Part shown: positions 37,539 through 46,691 of the stretch, piece by piece | How the letters are laid out: every line of letters begins with the position of its first letter | Numbering within the stretch: position 1 is the first letter of the stretch | DNA from: Luteimonas colneyensis | GTDB taxonomy: Bacteria > Pseudomonadota > Gammaproteobacteria > Xanthomonadales > Xanthomonadaceae | NCBI RefSeq assembly: GCF_014836665.1 | Contig: NZ_JACSQJ010000002.1 | Location: 186,001 to 250,000, forward strand | DNA length: 64,000 nucleotides | Direction: 5' to 3' | Position numbers and translations under genes: made by a program | The notes under the pieces: model-generated | What the model was told of the DNA's origin: nothing | Database searches by the model: none | What the model saw: the letters and a program-made list of their open reading frames with translations, nothing else

Positions 37539-38716
37539 AGCTCACGAACAACACGGTGTGGACCGTGGCCCGCAAGGAGCTGGTCGACCTGTTCCGCGAC
37601 CGGCGCACGGTGATGCTGGGCCTGCTGATGGGGCCGCTGCTGTTCCCGCTGCTGATCATCGGCATGGGAACGCTGGCGGAAAAACGCGCGCGCACCCAGC
37701 TCGAGTCGGTGCTCGAGGTGCCGGTGATCGGCGCCGCCAACGCCCCCAACCTGGTGGCCTTCCTCGGCACGCGCGACATCGAGGCGATCGACCCGCCGTC
37801 CGAGCCCGAGCGCGCCCTGCGCGAACAGGACCACGACGTGGTGCTGCGGATCCCCGAGGCGTTCCCCGAACAGTGGCGCGCCAGCCGCATGGCCACGGTC
37901 GAGATCCTGTACGACTCGTCGCGGCAGGACTCGCGGATCCCGGTGGAGCGCGTGCGCTCGGCGCTGGGCGAGTACGGACAGCAGGTCGGCGCACTGCGCA
38001 TGATCAGCCGCGGCCTGGGCCCGGAGGCGACGATCGCGGTCATGGCGGCGCAGCGCGACGTGGCCACGCCCGAGGCGCGGCGGGGCATGTTGCTGGCGTT
38101 CCTGCCCTACCTGCTGATCCTCAGCGCGTTCCTCGGCGGCGCCTACCTGGTGATCGACGTGACCGCCGGCGAACGCGAGCGCCAGTCGCTCGAGCCGCTG
38201 CTGGCCACGCCGTCGTCGCGCGCCGCGATCATGAGCGGGAAGATCCTGGCGGCCTGCCTGTTCGGCCTGCTCAGCCTCGCGCTGATCGTCATCGCCTTCC
38301 GGCTGAGCTTCGCGCTGGCGCCGGCGGCGATGCAGATGGTCTCGGTGTCGGCGGCGATGATGCTGAAGATCCTGCTGGTGCTGCTGCCGATGGTGCTGAT
38401 CGGCACCACCCTGCTGACCCTGATCTCGGCCAGCGTGAAGTCGGTGAAGGAAGCGCAGAGCTACATGAGCGTGCTGATGCTGCTGCCGATCGTGCCGACG
38501 ATCGTGCTGCTGGTGAACCCGCTCAAGAACGAGCTGTGGCAGTTCGCCGTGCCCTTCCTGGCCCAGAACCAGATGCTGCTGAAGATCATCCGCAGCGAGT
38601 GGGTGTCGCCGCTGGAATGGGCGACGTACCTGGGTGCCGGCTTCGGCATGGGACTGTTGCTGTGGCTGATGGCGGCGCGGTTGTACCACCGTGAGAAGCT
38701 GGCGATCTCGGCCTGA
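37535..38716 (+). CDS. natB: ABC-2 type permease, NatB-like
   Basis: A 393-residue permease with one N-terminal membrane helix (about 25-45), a large extracytoplasmic domain (about 50-175) and five or so C-terminal helices. ARKELVDLFRDRRT near the start and GERERQSLEPLLATP before the third helix are typical of NatB/ABC-2 exporters. It pairs with the overlapping NatA-like ATPase. A shared terminator follows. Confidence 0.87.
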
Positions 38717-38738
38717 TCCCGCATCACGCGGACAACAG

Positions 38739-38765
38739 AAAGCCCGGCCGATGGCCGGGCTTTTC
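38739..38765. terminator. bidirectional rho-independent terminator
   Basis: Ten-bp perfect stem AAGCCCGGCC/GGCCGGGCTT with a three-base loop. It is followed by TTTT on the plus strand and by TTTCTG on the minus strand, so it can end both natB and the convergent TonB-domain gene. Confidence 0.87.
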
Positions 38766-38783
38766 CGTTGCGGCGTGGCCGCC

Positions 38784-39836
38784 TCAGCCGCCGGGATTGA
38801 ACGCGATCGTGCGGCGCGTGGTCACCGGCTGCGAAACCGGTTCGAAGCGCCAGCGACGCACGGCGGCGACGGCTTCGCGGTCGAACACGCGCGGCGGATC
38901 GGCGCGCACCACGCGGGCGTCGCTGACGCTGCCGTCGGGCGCCACGGTGAACTCCACCTGCACTTCGCCCGACTGCGCGGCGCGCAGGGCCTCGGCGGGA
39001 TAGCGCGGCGCCGGCGTGCTCAGCGGGCGCAGCGTGGGCGCCGCCGGCGTCGCCGGAGCCGAAGCCGCGGCCTGCTGCTGCGCGCGCCTCTGCTCGGCGG
39101 CACGCTCTTCGGCGGCGCGCTGCTCGGCGGCCACGCGCTCGGCCTCGGCGCGGTCCGCGGCGTCGCGCTCGGCGGTGCGCTGCTGCTGGGCCAGCTGCTC
39201 CGCGGCGGCGCGCTGCTGTTCGGCCTGCGCGCGTTCGCGCTCGGCGGCGAGCTGGCGCTGGCGTTCGGCTTCCTGCTCGGCGCTCAGCGCCTGCTGTTGG
39301 ATGCGGGCCTTGGCCGCTGCGTCGGCGCCATCGATCGAGGCCTGCAGGCGCTGCAGCGCGGGATGGTTGGCGTCCGCGCGTGCCACCAGTGCGGCGAGGC
39401 GGCGCGATTCCTCGAAATCCTCGCGGTCGCGGGCCTGCTCGGTGGCGATGACGAGCATCGGCATCAGGTCGGTCAGCGCGCTGGCGACCGCGGCGTCGCC
39501 GGGCGACTTCTCGCGCAGCGCGAGGTAGTACTCGAGCGCGTTGTCGGCCGCGGGCGCGTACAGCCGGCTCTCGGCATAGGCCGCGCGGCCGCGCTCGCGC
39601 AGCTCGTCCGGGGAGAGCGCGGCCAGTGCGTCGGCCTTGGCCGCGACCTCGGCCGCGGCCTGCTCGGCGGCGGCTTCGGTTGCGGCGGCGGCGTTGGCCG
39701 GGCCAGCGCCGGCGGCCGCGTCGGCAGGCGCCGCGGCCTCGTCCTTGCCGCAGGCCGAGATGGCGACGAGCAGGGCCGCCGCGAGTGCGAGGCGCGGCAG
39801 CGCGCGCCACGCGGAAGCTTGGTTGTTCAGCAACAT
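38784..39836 (-). CDS. lipoprotein with coiled coil and TonB C-terminal domain
   Basis: A 350-residue protein. The signal ends in LVAISAC (Cys29) followed by GKDE, which looks like a lipobox. Residues ~45-110 are Ala/Glu-rich, ~150-260 form a long charged coiled coil (many Ala/Glu/Gln/Arg heptads), and the last ~85 residues are a TonB C-terminal domain (APRYPAEALRAAQSGEVQVE, FTVAPDGSVSDARVV, AVRRWRFEPV). It lacks the membrane helix and proline-rich arm of true TonB. GGGGGAG precedes the start. It is unclear how it would couple to ExbB/ExbD if it is lipid-anchored. Confidence 0.8.
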   Translation of the reverse strand: MLLNNQASAWRALPRLALAAALLVAISACGKDEAAAPADAAAGAGPANAAAATEAAAEQAAAEVAAKADALAALSPDELRERGRAAYAESRLYAPAADNALEYYLALREKSPGDAAVASALTDLMPMLVIATEQARDREDFEESRRLAALVARADANHPALQRLQASIDGADAAAKARIQQQALSAEQEAERQRQLAAERERAQAEQQRAAAEQLAQQQRTAERDAADRAEAERVAAEQRAAEERAAEQRRAQQQAAASAPATPAAPTLRPLSTPAPRYPAEALRAAQSGEVQVEFTVAPDGSVSDARVVRADPPRVFDREAVAAVRRWRFEPVSQPVTTRRTIAFNPGG

Positions 39837-39931
39837 CGATGTGTACTCCCCCTGGTGTGCGGATCCGCACGTATGCCTAGGACGCGATACGCGGGGCCGT
39901 TTGTCAACACCCGGTCACGATTCGTCCGGGC

Positions 39932-41275
39932 CTATTTTCCGATGCAGAAGCGCGAAAAGATGTGGCCGAGCAGCGCATCCGCGTCCACGCGGCCGGTAAT
40001 GTCGCCCAAAGCGTGATGCGCATCACGAAGCGACTCGGCCGCCAGGTCGAGCGCTTCCGCGTCCAGCGCGTCCGCGGCGGCCGCCAGCGCGTGTGCCGCC
40101 CGCTGCAGCGCATCGACATGGCGGGCACGGGCGGTGAATTCGCCCTCGCCGGACGCGTCGCCCACGACGAGCGCGCGCAGGCGCGCGTGCAGCGCGGCCA
40201 TGCCCTGCCCGGTCGTCGCGGAGACGCGCAGCGCGCCGTCGGGCGCAGGCGGTGAGTCCGGCGGGAGCAGGTCGGCCTTGTTGTGCAGCCAGAGTACCTG
40301 CGGCACGCCGTCGAGATCGGCGGCCACCGCGGCGCGGCCGGCGTCCGGATCGCGCGCGTCGACGACCGCGATCGCAAGCCCCGCGCGCCCCAGTTCGTCG
40401 CGGGCGCGGCGCATGCCCTCGCGCTCGATCGCGTCGCCGGCGTCACGCAGGCCCGCGGTGTCCACCAGCACGAGCTCCGCGCCGTCGACGTGCACGGTCT
40501 CGCGCAGCAGGTCGCGCGTGGTGCCGGCGACGTCGGTGACGATGGCGCGCTCGCTGCCGGCCAGCGCGTTGAGCAGCGAACTCTTGCCGGCGTTGGGCGG
40601 CCCCACGATCACCGCGTGCAGGCCGTCGCGCAGGCGGCGGCCGCGCTCGGCGTCGCCCAGCAGGGCGGCGAGATCGGCGCGCGCTTGCTGCAGGCGCGCA
40701 ACCAGCTGCGCGCCGCCCAGCGTCTCCAGCAGCTCGTCGGCGAAGTCGATCGCGGCCTCGGCGTGCACGCGGATCGCCAGCAGCTCGTCGGCCAGGGCTT
40801 CGACGCGGTGCGAGAACCGGCCTTCGAGCGAGCGCCGCGCCGCGCGCGCGGCGGTCAGGTCGCCGGCGGCGATGAGGTCGGCGACGGCCTCGGCCTGCGC
40901 CAGGTCGAGGCGACCGTTGAGGAAGGCGCGCTCGGTGAATTCGCCGGCCCGGGCCATGCGCGCACCCAGCGCGCAGCAGCGCGCGACGATGGCCTGCAGC
41001 AGCACCGGATTGCCGTGTCCCTGCAGCTCGACGACGTCCTCGCCGGTGTAGCTTGCGGGCGCCTGGAACAGCAGCACGATGCCATCATCCAGGGCCTCGC
41101 CGTCGGCGTCGAGGAAGCGCACGTGGTGTGCGTGGCGCGGCCGGAGGGCCTGGCGGCCGCAGAGCGCGCGCGCGATCGCCGCGGCGGCCGGGCCGGACAG
41201 GCGCACGATGCCGACGCCGCCGCTGCCGGGCGCGGTGGCGACGGCGGCGATGGTGTCGGTGGCGGCGCTGGTCAT
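39932..41275 (-). CDS. mnmE: tRNA modification GTPase MnmE
   Basis: A 447-residue GTPase that, with MnmG, makes the 5-carboxymethylaminomethyl group on wobble uridine. The N-terminal folate-binding domain starts [20 protein letters not shown]. The G domain has [35 protein letters not shown] and LHNKADLL. The C-terminus ends FCIGK, containing the conserved cysteine. It is the last gene of rpmH-rnpA-yidC-mnmE. MnmG is not in the window. Confidence 0.97.
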   Translation of the reverse strand: MTSAATDTIAAVATAPGSGGVGIVRLSGPAAAAIARALCGRQALRPRHAHHVRFLDADGEALDDGIVLLFQAPASYTGEDVVELQGHGNPVLLQAIVARCCALGARMARAGEFTERAFLNGRLDLAQAEAVADLIAAGDLTAARAARRSLEGRFSHRVEALADELLAIRVHAEAAIDFADELLETLGGAQLVARLQQARADLAALLGDAERGRRLRDGLHAVIVGPPNAGKSSLLNALAGSERAIVTDVAGTTRDLLRETVHVDGAELVLVDTAGLRDAGDAIEREGMRRARDELGRAGLAIAVVDARDPDAGRAAVAADLDGVPQVLWLHNKADLLPPDSPPAPDGALRVSATTGQGMAALHARLRALVVGDASGEGEFTARARHVDALQRAAHALAAAADALDAEALDLAAESLRDAHHALGDITGRVDADALLGHIFSRFCIGK

Positions 41276-41305
41276 CGCGGCGGCCGGCGGAACGTCCGCC
41301 CGGCT

Positions 41306-43075
41306 TCAGTTCCCGGCAGTGGCCTTCGCGGGCTTGGCGCCGGCATCGGGCTTGTCGCTCCCCGGCTTGTCGGCGAACTTGCGGATCAGCCACCACTGCT
41401 GGAGCAGGCCGAGCGCGCCGTTGGTCACCCAGTACAGCACCAGGCCCGACGGGAAGAAGATCATGAAGACGCCGAAGACCAGCGGCATCAGCTGCATCAT
41501 CTTCTGCTGCATCGGGTCCATGCCGACCATCGGCGACAGCTTCTGCGTGGCCCACATCACCAGGATGTTGAGCACCGGCAGGATGAACCAGGGATCGCGC
41601 GCGGTCAGGTCCTGGATCCAGCCGATCCACGGCGCGTGACGCAGTTCCACCGACTCCAGCAGCACCCAGTACAGCGCCAGCCAGATCGGCATCTGCAGCA
41701 GCACCGGCAGGCAGCCGCCGACGGGATTGATCTTCTCCTTCTTGTACAGCTCCATCATGGCGACCTGGAACTTCTGCTTGTCGTCGCCGTAACGCTCCTT
41801 GAGCTGCTGGATGCGCGGCTGGAACTTGCGCATCTTCGCCATCGACTGGTACTGCGCCTTCGACAGCGGATACAGGATGGCCTTGACCACCACCACCAGG
41901 CCGATGATCGACCAGCCCCAGTTCTGCAGCAGGCCGTGCAGCTTGTCGAGGATCCAGAACAGCCCCTCGCCGAGAACGGCGAAGACCGAGAAGCGGCTGT
42001 AGTCGACGGCGCGGTCGAGGCCCGTCACGCCCTGCGCCTTGATCTGGCCCACGAGCTTCGGACCCACCCACAGGCGCGCGCTGGTGCTGGCCTGGTCGCC
42101 CGGCGCCACCGCCAGGCCGGGGCCGACCTCGCGGACCAGGTGGTGCATCCCGCCCGCGGGACCCGGCACGGTGTGCAGCGAGATCGTGACCTCGTCGCTC
42201 GACCCCGGGATCCAGGCGCTGAAGAAATGGTGCTGGAGCATGGCCAGCCAGCCGCCGGACTGGCGCGCGTTGACCGCGCCCTCGTCGGCGAAGTCCGCGT
42301 AGCGCACGCGGCTGTAGCCCTCGCCCGGGCTGAACCAGGTGGCGCCGTACAGGCTGAAGGACTCGGGGTTGGTCCAGCCGGTCTTGAGCACCTGCGGCAG
42401 GCGCACGAGCTGGCGGTAGACGTGGCCCTGCCAGAGCCTGTCGCTCCTGTTGTAGATGGTGTCGCGCACCTCGACCACGTAGCTGCCGCGGGTGAAGACA
42501 TAGCTGCGGCGGATGCTGACGCCGTCGGCGCCGTGCCAGACGAAGGGCACTTCGAGCGTGTCGGCGTCGGCGGCCAGCGCGTAGTCGGTGCCGGGCGACT
42601 CCGGCACGAAGCCGGACTCGTGGCTCGGGGCGGCGCTGGTGGAGCTGACCCAGCCGCTCTGGGCGGCATAGAAGCGCTCGGGCGCGTCGTCGAACATGCG
42701 CACCGGCGCGCTGCCCTCGTCACGCGTCTGCGGGAAGCCCAGCAGGTCGGCGCGTGCGACGGCGCCGCCGCGCAGCGCCAGGTCGAGCACGTCCGTGCGC
42801 ACGTGCACCAGGCCCTCGGCCTGCGGGGCCGCGGCCGCCTGCGCGTTGACGCCCGGCAGCGCCGCGGCCTGCGGGGCATCCGGCACCGCGCCCGGCGTGG
42901 CCGCCGCGCCCGGGACGGCCGGGGGCGCACCCGGCACCGTGGCACCGGAATCGGCGACGCTGGTCGTGGCCTGCGCGGCCGGCAGCGGTTCGCGCTGCTC
43001 CTTGCCCCATTCCATCCACAGCAGGGTCGCCACCATCAGCCAGGCGAAGATCAGGAAGGTACGGGTCTGGTTCAT
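41306..43075 (-). CDS. yidC: membrane protein insertase YidC
   Basis: A 589-residue insertase that helps place inner-membrane proteins with or without Sec. First helix at about 5-22 (FLIFAWLMVATLLWMEW), then an Ala/Pro-rich linker, the large periplasmic P1 domain, and the conserved C-terminal helices starting GWSIIGLVVVVKAILYPLSK. The cytoplasmic coiled region MRKFQPRIQQLKERYGDDKQK and INPVGGCLPVLLQMPIWLALYW are family hallmarks. It starts 13 bp after rnpA; no yidD gene fits between them. Confidence 0.97.
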   Translation of the reverse strand: MNQTRTFLIFAWLMVATLLWMEWGKEQREPLPAAQATTSVADSGATVPGAPPAVPGAAATPGAVPDAPQAAALPGVNAQAAAAPQAEGLVHVRTDVLDLALRGGAVARADLLGFPQTRDEGSAPVRMFDDAPERFYAAQSGWVSSTSAAPSHESGFVPESPGTDYALAADADTLEVPFVWHGADGVSIRRSYVFTRGSYVVEVRDTIYNRSDRLWQGHVYRQLVRLPQVLKTGWTNPESFSLYGATWFSPGEGYSRVRYADFADEGAVNARQSGGWLAMLQHHFFSAWIPGSSDEVTISLHTVPGPAGGMHHLVREVGPGLAVAPGDQASTSARLWVGPKLVGQIKAQGVTGLDRAVDYSRFSVFAVLGEGLFWILDKLHGLLQNWGWSIIGLVVVVKAILYPLSKAQYQSMAKMRKFQPRIQQLKERYGDDKQKFQVAMMELYKKEKINPVGGCLPVLLQMPIWLALYWVLLESVELRHAPWIGWIQDLTARDPWFILPVLNILVMWATQKLSPMVGMDPMQQKMMQLMPLVFGVFMIFFPSGLVLYWVTNGALGLLQQWWLIRKFADKPGSDKPDAGAKPAKATAGN

Positions 43076-43088
43076 CGGGCAGGCAGGC

Positions 43089-43556
43089 TCATTCGCCGCT
43101 GGGGCGCGGCGTCGGGACGTGGACGGGGGAAGCGGCGGGCATTGTGACGCCCGCTTCCGGCGCGGGCAACGCACCGGCGCGGCGCAGCGCGTCGTGGAAG
43201 GCCTCGCGCAGCGCGACGCGGGTCGCGGTCGCCGCGGCATGGCGCGCCACCACGACATAGGCGGCGGGTGGCAGGCGGTCGCGCAGGGCGCGGAATTCCT
43301 CGCGCAGCGCCCGCTTGATGCGGTTGCGGCCGACCGCGCGACGGTCGACCTTGCGCGAGACGGTCAGGCCCAGCCGTGCCGGCTGGCCGTCGCGAAGCAG
43401 GTGCAGGGCGAGCAGGGGCGTGCCGGTGCGGCGACCCTCGCTGAAGACGCGGTCGAAATCCGCGCGCACGCGTACGCGCGCTTGACGGGGCAAGCGGCGG
43501 TCCATCGGAACTGGGGACGCGACGGGGCGGCCGGCTTGCGCGCCGCCCGCGGTCAT
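43089..43556 (-). CDS. rnpA: ribonuclease P protein component
   Basis: Protein subunit of RNase P, which trims the 5' ends of tRNAs. The 155-residue form starts at ATG 43556, overlapping the rpmH stop by one base (TGATG), which suggests coupling. The second ATG at 43505 (MDRRLPRQARVRVRADFD) gives a start like E. coli RnpA and may be the real one. The RNA-binding motif is GLTVSRKVDRRAVGRNRIKRALREEF. The C-terminal extension (about 30 residues, Pro-rich) is unusual. Confidence 0.93.
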   Translation of the reverse strand: MTAGGAQAGRPVASPVPMDRRLPRQARVRVRADFDRVFSEGRRTGTPLLALHLLRDGQPARLGLTVSRKVDRRAVGRNRIKRALREEFRALRDRLPPAAYVVVARHAAATATRVALREAFHDALRRAGALPAPEAGVTMPAASPVHVPTPRPSGE

Positions 43557-43696
43557 CAGGCGGTGAGGCGCTTGCGGCCCTTGGCGCGGCGGCGGGCCAG
43601 GATCTTGCGGCCGTCGGCGGTCGCCATGCGGGCACGGAAGCCGTGGTCGCGCTTGCGCTTGAGGTTGCTGGGCTGGTAGGTGCGCTTGGTGGCCAT
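43556..43696 (-). CDS. rpmH: 50S ribosomal protein L34
   Basis: A 46-residue ribosomal protein, complete: it starts [20 protein letters not shown] and ends KGRKRLTA, the standard L34 sequence. It is the first gene of rpmH-rnpA-yidC-mnmE and is divergent from dnaA. GGAGG-like sequence lies upstream of the start. Confidence 0.98.
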   Translation of the reverse strand: MATKRTYQPSNLKRKRDHGFRARMATADGRKILARRRAKGRKRLTA

Positions 43697-43737
43697 GGCG
43701 GTGTGCTCTGAGCGTGACGCGGAGGAAAGAACCGGCG

Positions 43738-43767
43738 ATTCTAGTACGCCGCTCCGCTGCGGGTCAA
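43738..43767 (-). promoter_or_regulatory. sigma70-type promoter for rpmH operon
   Basis: On the minus strand, TTGACC (plus 43762-43767) and TAGAAT (plus 43738-43743) are separated by 18 bp, about 40 bp before the rpmH start. Both hexamers are one or two bases from consensus. Confidence 0.7.
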
Positions 43768-43915
43768 ACCCTGCCGCCCTGCCCCGCCTCCGTCCCGTGC
43801 TCCCGCCAGCCTCCGGCGGGGCGCAGGTGGTAGGCTGGCTTCCCCCTTTCCACCCCCCGCCGCACGTGGTCCGCCACGCCGCGCGGCGGGTCCGCCGTCG
43901 GTACGTGAACCCTAC

Positions 43916-45250
43916 ATGGAAGCCTGGCCCCGCTGCCTCGAACGCCTGGAAGCCGAACTCCCGGCCGAGGATGTCCACACCTGGCTGAGGCCGCTGCAGG
44001 CCGCGCGCCGCGAGGACGCGACCGTGCTGTACGCACCCAACGTCTTCATCCGCGACGCGGTGATGGAGCGCTACCTGCCGCGCATCCGCGAGCTGCTGGA
44101 CCACTTCGGCGGCGGCGGCGACGTCTCGCTGGAGATCGGCTCGCTGCCCGCGGCCCCGGCCCCGGCGCGCGTGACCCCGACGGCGGCCGCCAATGCCGCC
44201 TCGGCGACCGCGAGCGCGGCGGCGTTCCACGGCAACCTGGACCCGCACTACACCTTCGACAACTTCGTCGAGGGCCGCAGCAACCAGCTCGGCCGCGCGG
44301 CCGCCTGGCAGGCGGCGCAGAAGCCGGGCGACCGCGGCCACAATCCGCTGCTGCTCTACGGGGGCACGGGGCTGGGCAAGACCCACCTGATGTTCGCCGC
44401 CGGCAACGAGATGCGCCGCAACAACCCCGGCGCGCGCGTGCTGTACCTGCGCTCGGAGCAGTTCTACAACGCCTTCTTCCGGGCGCTGCAGGAACGCACC
44501 GCCGACCAGTTCAAGCGCCAGTTCCAGCAGCTCGACGCGCTGCTGATCGACGACATCCAGTTCTTCGCCGGCAAGGACCGCACCCAGGAGGAGTTCTTCC
44601 ACACCTTCAACGCGCTGTTCGAAGGCCGGCAGCAGATCATCATGACCTGCGACCGATTCCCGCGCGAAGTGGACGGCCTGGAGCCGCGGCTGAAGTCACG
44701 CCTGGCCTGGGGCCTGCCGGTGGCGATCGACCCGCCGGACTTCGAGACCCGGGCGGCGATCGTGCTGGCCAAGGCGCGCGAGCGCGGCACCCACGTGCCC
44801 GAGGAGGTGGCGTTCCTGCTGGCCAAGAAGATGCCGTCGAACGTGCGCGACCTCGAGGGCGCCCTGAACACGCTTTCCGCTCAGGCCAACTTCACCGGGC
44901 GCGCGATCACCACCGAGTTCGCCCAGGAGACGCTGCGCGACCTGCTACGCGCCCAGCAGGCGGCGATCAGCATCCCCAATATCCAGAAGACCGTGGCAGA
45001 CTACTACGGCCTCCAGATCAAGGACATGCTGGGCAAGAAGCGGACGCGTTCGCTGGCCCGCCCGCGCCAGGTGGCGATGGCGCTGGCCAAGGAACTCACC
45101 GAGCACAGCCTGCCCGAAATCGGGGATGCCTTCGCGGGCCGGGACCACACCACGGTCCTGCATGCCTGCCGACAGATCCGCGCCCTGGCGCAGACCGACG
45201 GCAAGCTCCGCGAGGACTGGGACAAGCTCATCCGCAAGCTCAGCGAGTGA
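43916..45250 (+). CDS. dnaA: chromosomal replication initiator DnaA
   Basis: A 444-residue initiator that binds DnaA boxes and opens the origin. Domain I about 1-80, an Ala-rich linker 80-105, AAA+ domain with Walker [10 protein letters not shown] (149-157), Walker [13 protein letters not shown], sensor [17 protein letters not shown]. Domain IV has the box-binding signature [14 protein letters not shown]. The ATG at 43916 has no clear ribosome site but gives full domain I. The 219-bp gap to rpmH holds the rpmH promoter and a CCCGCC/GGCGGG hairpin; I saw no DnaA boxes there. Confidence 0.98.
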   Translation: MEAWPRCLERLEAELPAEDVHTWLRPLQAARREDATVLYAPNVFIRDAVMERYLPRIRELLDHFGGGGDVSLEIGSLPAAPAPARVTPTAAANAASATASAAAFHGNLDPHYTFDNFVEGRSNQLGRAAAWQAAQKPGDRGHNPLLLYGGTGLGKTHLMFAAGNEMRRNNPGARVLYLRSEQFYNAFFRALQERTADQFKRQFQQLDALLIDDIQFFAGKDRTQEEFFHTFNALFEGRQQIIMTCDRFPREVDGLEPRLKSRLAWGLPVAIDPPDFETRAAIVLAKARERGTHVPEEVAFLLAKKMPSNVRDLEGALNTLSAQANFTGRAITTEFAQETLRDLLRAQQAAISIPNIQKTVADYYGLQIKDMLGKKRTRSLARPRQVAMALAKELTEHSLPEIGDAFAGRDHTTVLHACRQIRALAQTDGKLREDWDKLIRKLSE

Positions 45251-45505
45251 GGCCGGTCGAGGGGCGCTGAAACCGGTGGATCGGGTCGGGACAAGCTGTG
45301 GACAACTCGGGCTCCCGCCCGGGACCCGAAAGTTGTCCACAGGTTCTCCCACCGCTGGATGCAGCGTTGTCCACGGGGTTGTTTCAAGAAATTCTCGATG
45401 TAAATCAACGGCTTGGATGTGTTGTCAACCGAATTTTCCGACACCACCACCACCGCTTTCTGTATTTATCCAATTCAAGAGCTAGGGCAAGGGGATACCA
45501 CCGGC
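45251..45505. other. probable replication origin (oriC), dnaA-dnaN intergenic region
   Basis: Four DnaA-box-like nonamers cluster here: TGTGGACAA at 45297-45305 (reverse), TTGTCCACA at 45333-45341, TTGTCCACG at 45367-45375, and TTATCCAAT at 45466-45474. The stretch about 45380-45440 is unusually AT-rich for this genome and could be the unwinding element. Most boxes use TTGTCCACA rather than TTATCCACA. Neighbouring replication genes and nearby parS sites support the call; function is inferred. Confidence 0.7.
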
Positions 45506-46606
45506 ATGCGTTTCAGTCTGCAGCGAGAAGCCTTCCTCAAGCCGTTGGCCCAGGTGGTCAACGTGGTCGAACGCCGGCAGACCCTGCCGGTGCTGGCGAA
45601 CCTGCTGGCACTGGTGCAGGACGGCCAGCTCTCGCTGACGGGCACCGACCTCGAAGTCGAAATGGTCGCCCGCTGCGCGGTCGACGATGCCCAGGACGGC
45701 GAGGTCACGATCCCGGCGCGCAAGCTGTTCGACATCGTCCGGGCCCTGCCCGACGGCAGCAAGGTGACCGTCAGCCAGTCCGGCGACCGGATCACGGTGC
45801 AGGCCGGGCGCAGCCGCTTCACCCTGGCGAGCCTGCCGGCCAACGACTTCCCCTCGATCGACGAGGTCGAGGCGACCGAGCGCGTCGAGGTCCCCGAGGC
45901 CGCGCTGAAGGAGCTGATCGAGCGCACCGCGTTCGCCATGGCCCAGCAGGACGTCCGCTACTACCTGAATGGCCTGCTGTTCGACCTGGGCGAGCACCGC
46001 CTGCGCTGCGTGGCCACCGACGGCCACCGACTGGCGCTGTGCGAGGCGGCCCTGGACGGCGGCACGCAGGCCAAGCGCCAGATCATCGTGCCGCGCAAGG
46101 GCGTCACCGAGCTGCAGCGCCTGCTGGAAGGCGGCGACCGCGTGCTCGAGCTGGAAATGGGCCGCAACCACATCCGCGTGAAGCGCGACGATGTGACCTT
46201 CACCAGCAAGCTGATCGACGGTCGCTTCCCGGACTACGAGGCCGTGATTCCGATCGGTGCCGATCGCGAGGTCAAGGTCGACCGCGAGGTCCTGCGCGCA
46301 TCGCTGCAGCGTGCCGCCATCCTGTCGAACGAGAAGTATCGCGGCGTGCGCATCGAAGTGTCGCCCGGCCAGCTGAAGATCAGCGCCCACAACCCCGAGC
46401 AGGAAGAGGCCCAGGAAGAGGTGGAAGCCGACACCTCGGTGGACGGGCTGGCCGTGGGCTTCAACGTGAATTACCTGCTGGATGCGCTGGGCGCGCTGCG
46501 CGACGAGACCGTCGTGCTGGCGCTGCGCGACGCCAATTCCTCGGCGCTGGTGCGCGAGGCGGCCAACGAGCGGTCACGCCACGTCGTGATGCCGCTGCGG
46601 CTGTGA
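45506..46606 (+). CDS. dnaN: DNA polymerase III beta subunit (sliding clamp)
   Basis: A 366-residue clamp, the same length as the E. coli protein. Start MRFSLQREAFLKPLAQVV, central YYLNGLLFDL and TDGHRLAL, and end SSRHVVMPLRL-like SRHVVMPLRL are typical. The three-fold clamp domain layout is complete. ATG 45506 is preferred over an in-frame upstream ATG at 45413 that would cover the origin region. recF follows 85 bp later past a parS-like palindrome. Confidence 0.98.
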   Translation: MRFSLQREAFLKPLAQVVNVVERRQTLPVLANLLALVQDGQLSLTGTDLEVEMVARCAVDDAQDGEVTIPARKLFDIVRALPDGSKVTVSQSGDRITVQAGRSRFTLASLPANDFPSIDEVEATERVEVPEAALKELIERTAFAMAQQDVRYYLNGLLFDLGEHRLRCVATDGHRLALCEAALDGGTQAKRQIIVPRKGVTELQRLLEGGDRVLELEMGRNHIRVKRDDVTFTSKLIDGRFPDYEAVIPIGADREVKVDREVLRASLQRAAILSNEKYRGVRIEVSPGQLKISAHNPEQEEAQEEVEADTSVDGLAVGFNVNYLLDALGALRDETVVLALRDANSSALVREAANERSRHVVMPLRL

Positions 46607-46615
46607 GCCCGCGAG

Positions 46616-46631
46616 GGTTCCACGTGGAACA
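46616..46631. promoter_or_regulatory. parS-like site 1 (dnaN-recF gap)
   Basis: Reads GGTTCCACGTGGAACA, one base from the 16-bp palindrome TGTTCCACGTGGAACA, matching chromosomal ParB-binding (parS) sites of proteobacteria. It starts 9 bp after the dnaN stop. Confidence 0.78.
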
Positions 46632-46691
46632 GCGACGCCCGGCTTCGACCGGGCGTTCTGCTTTCCAGGGACCGGTGCGAGGACCTTGGGC

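Noticed and set aside
43770-43915. Possible oriC or DnaA boxes upstream of dnaA
   Set aside because: No sequence close to TTATCCACA or TTGTCCACA was found there; the boxes lie between dnaA and dnaN.
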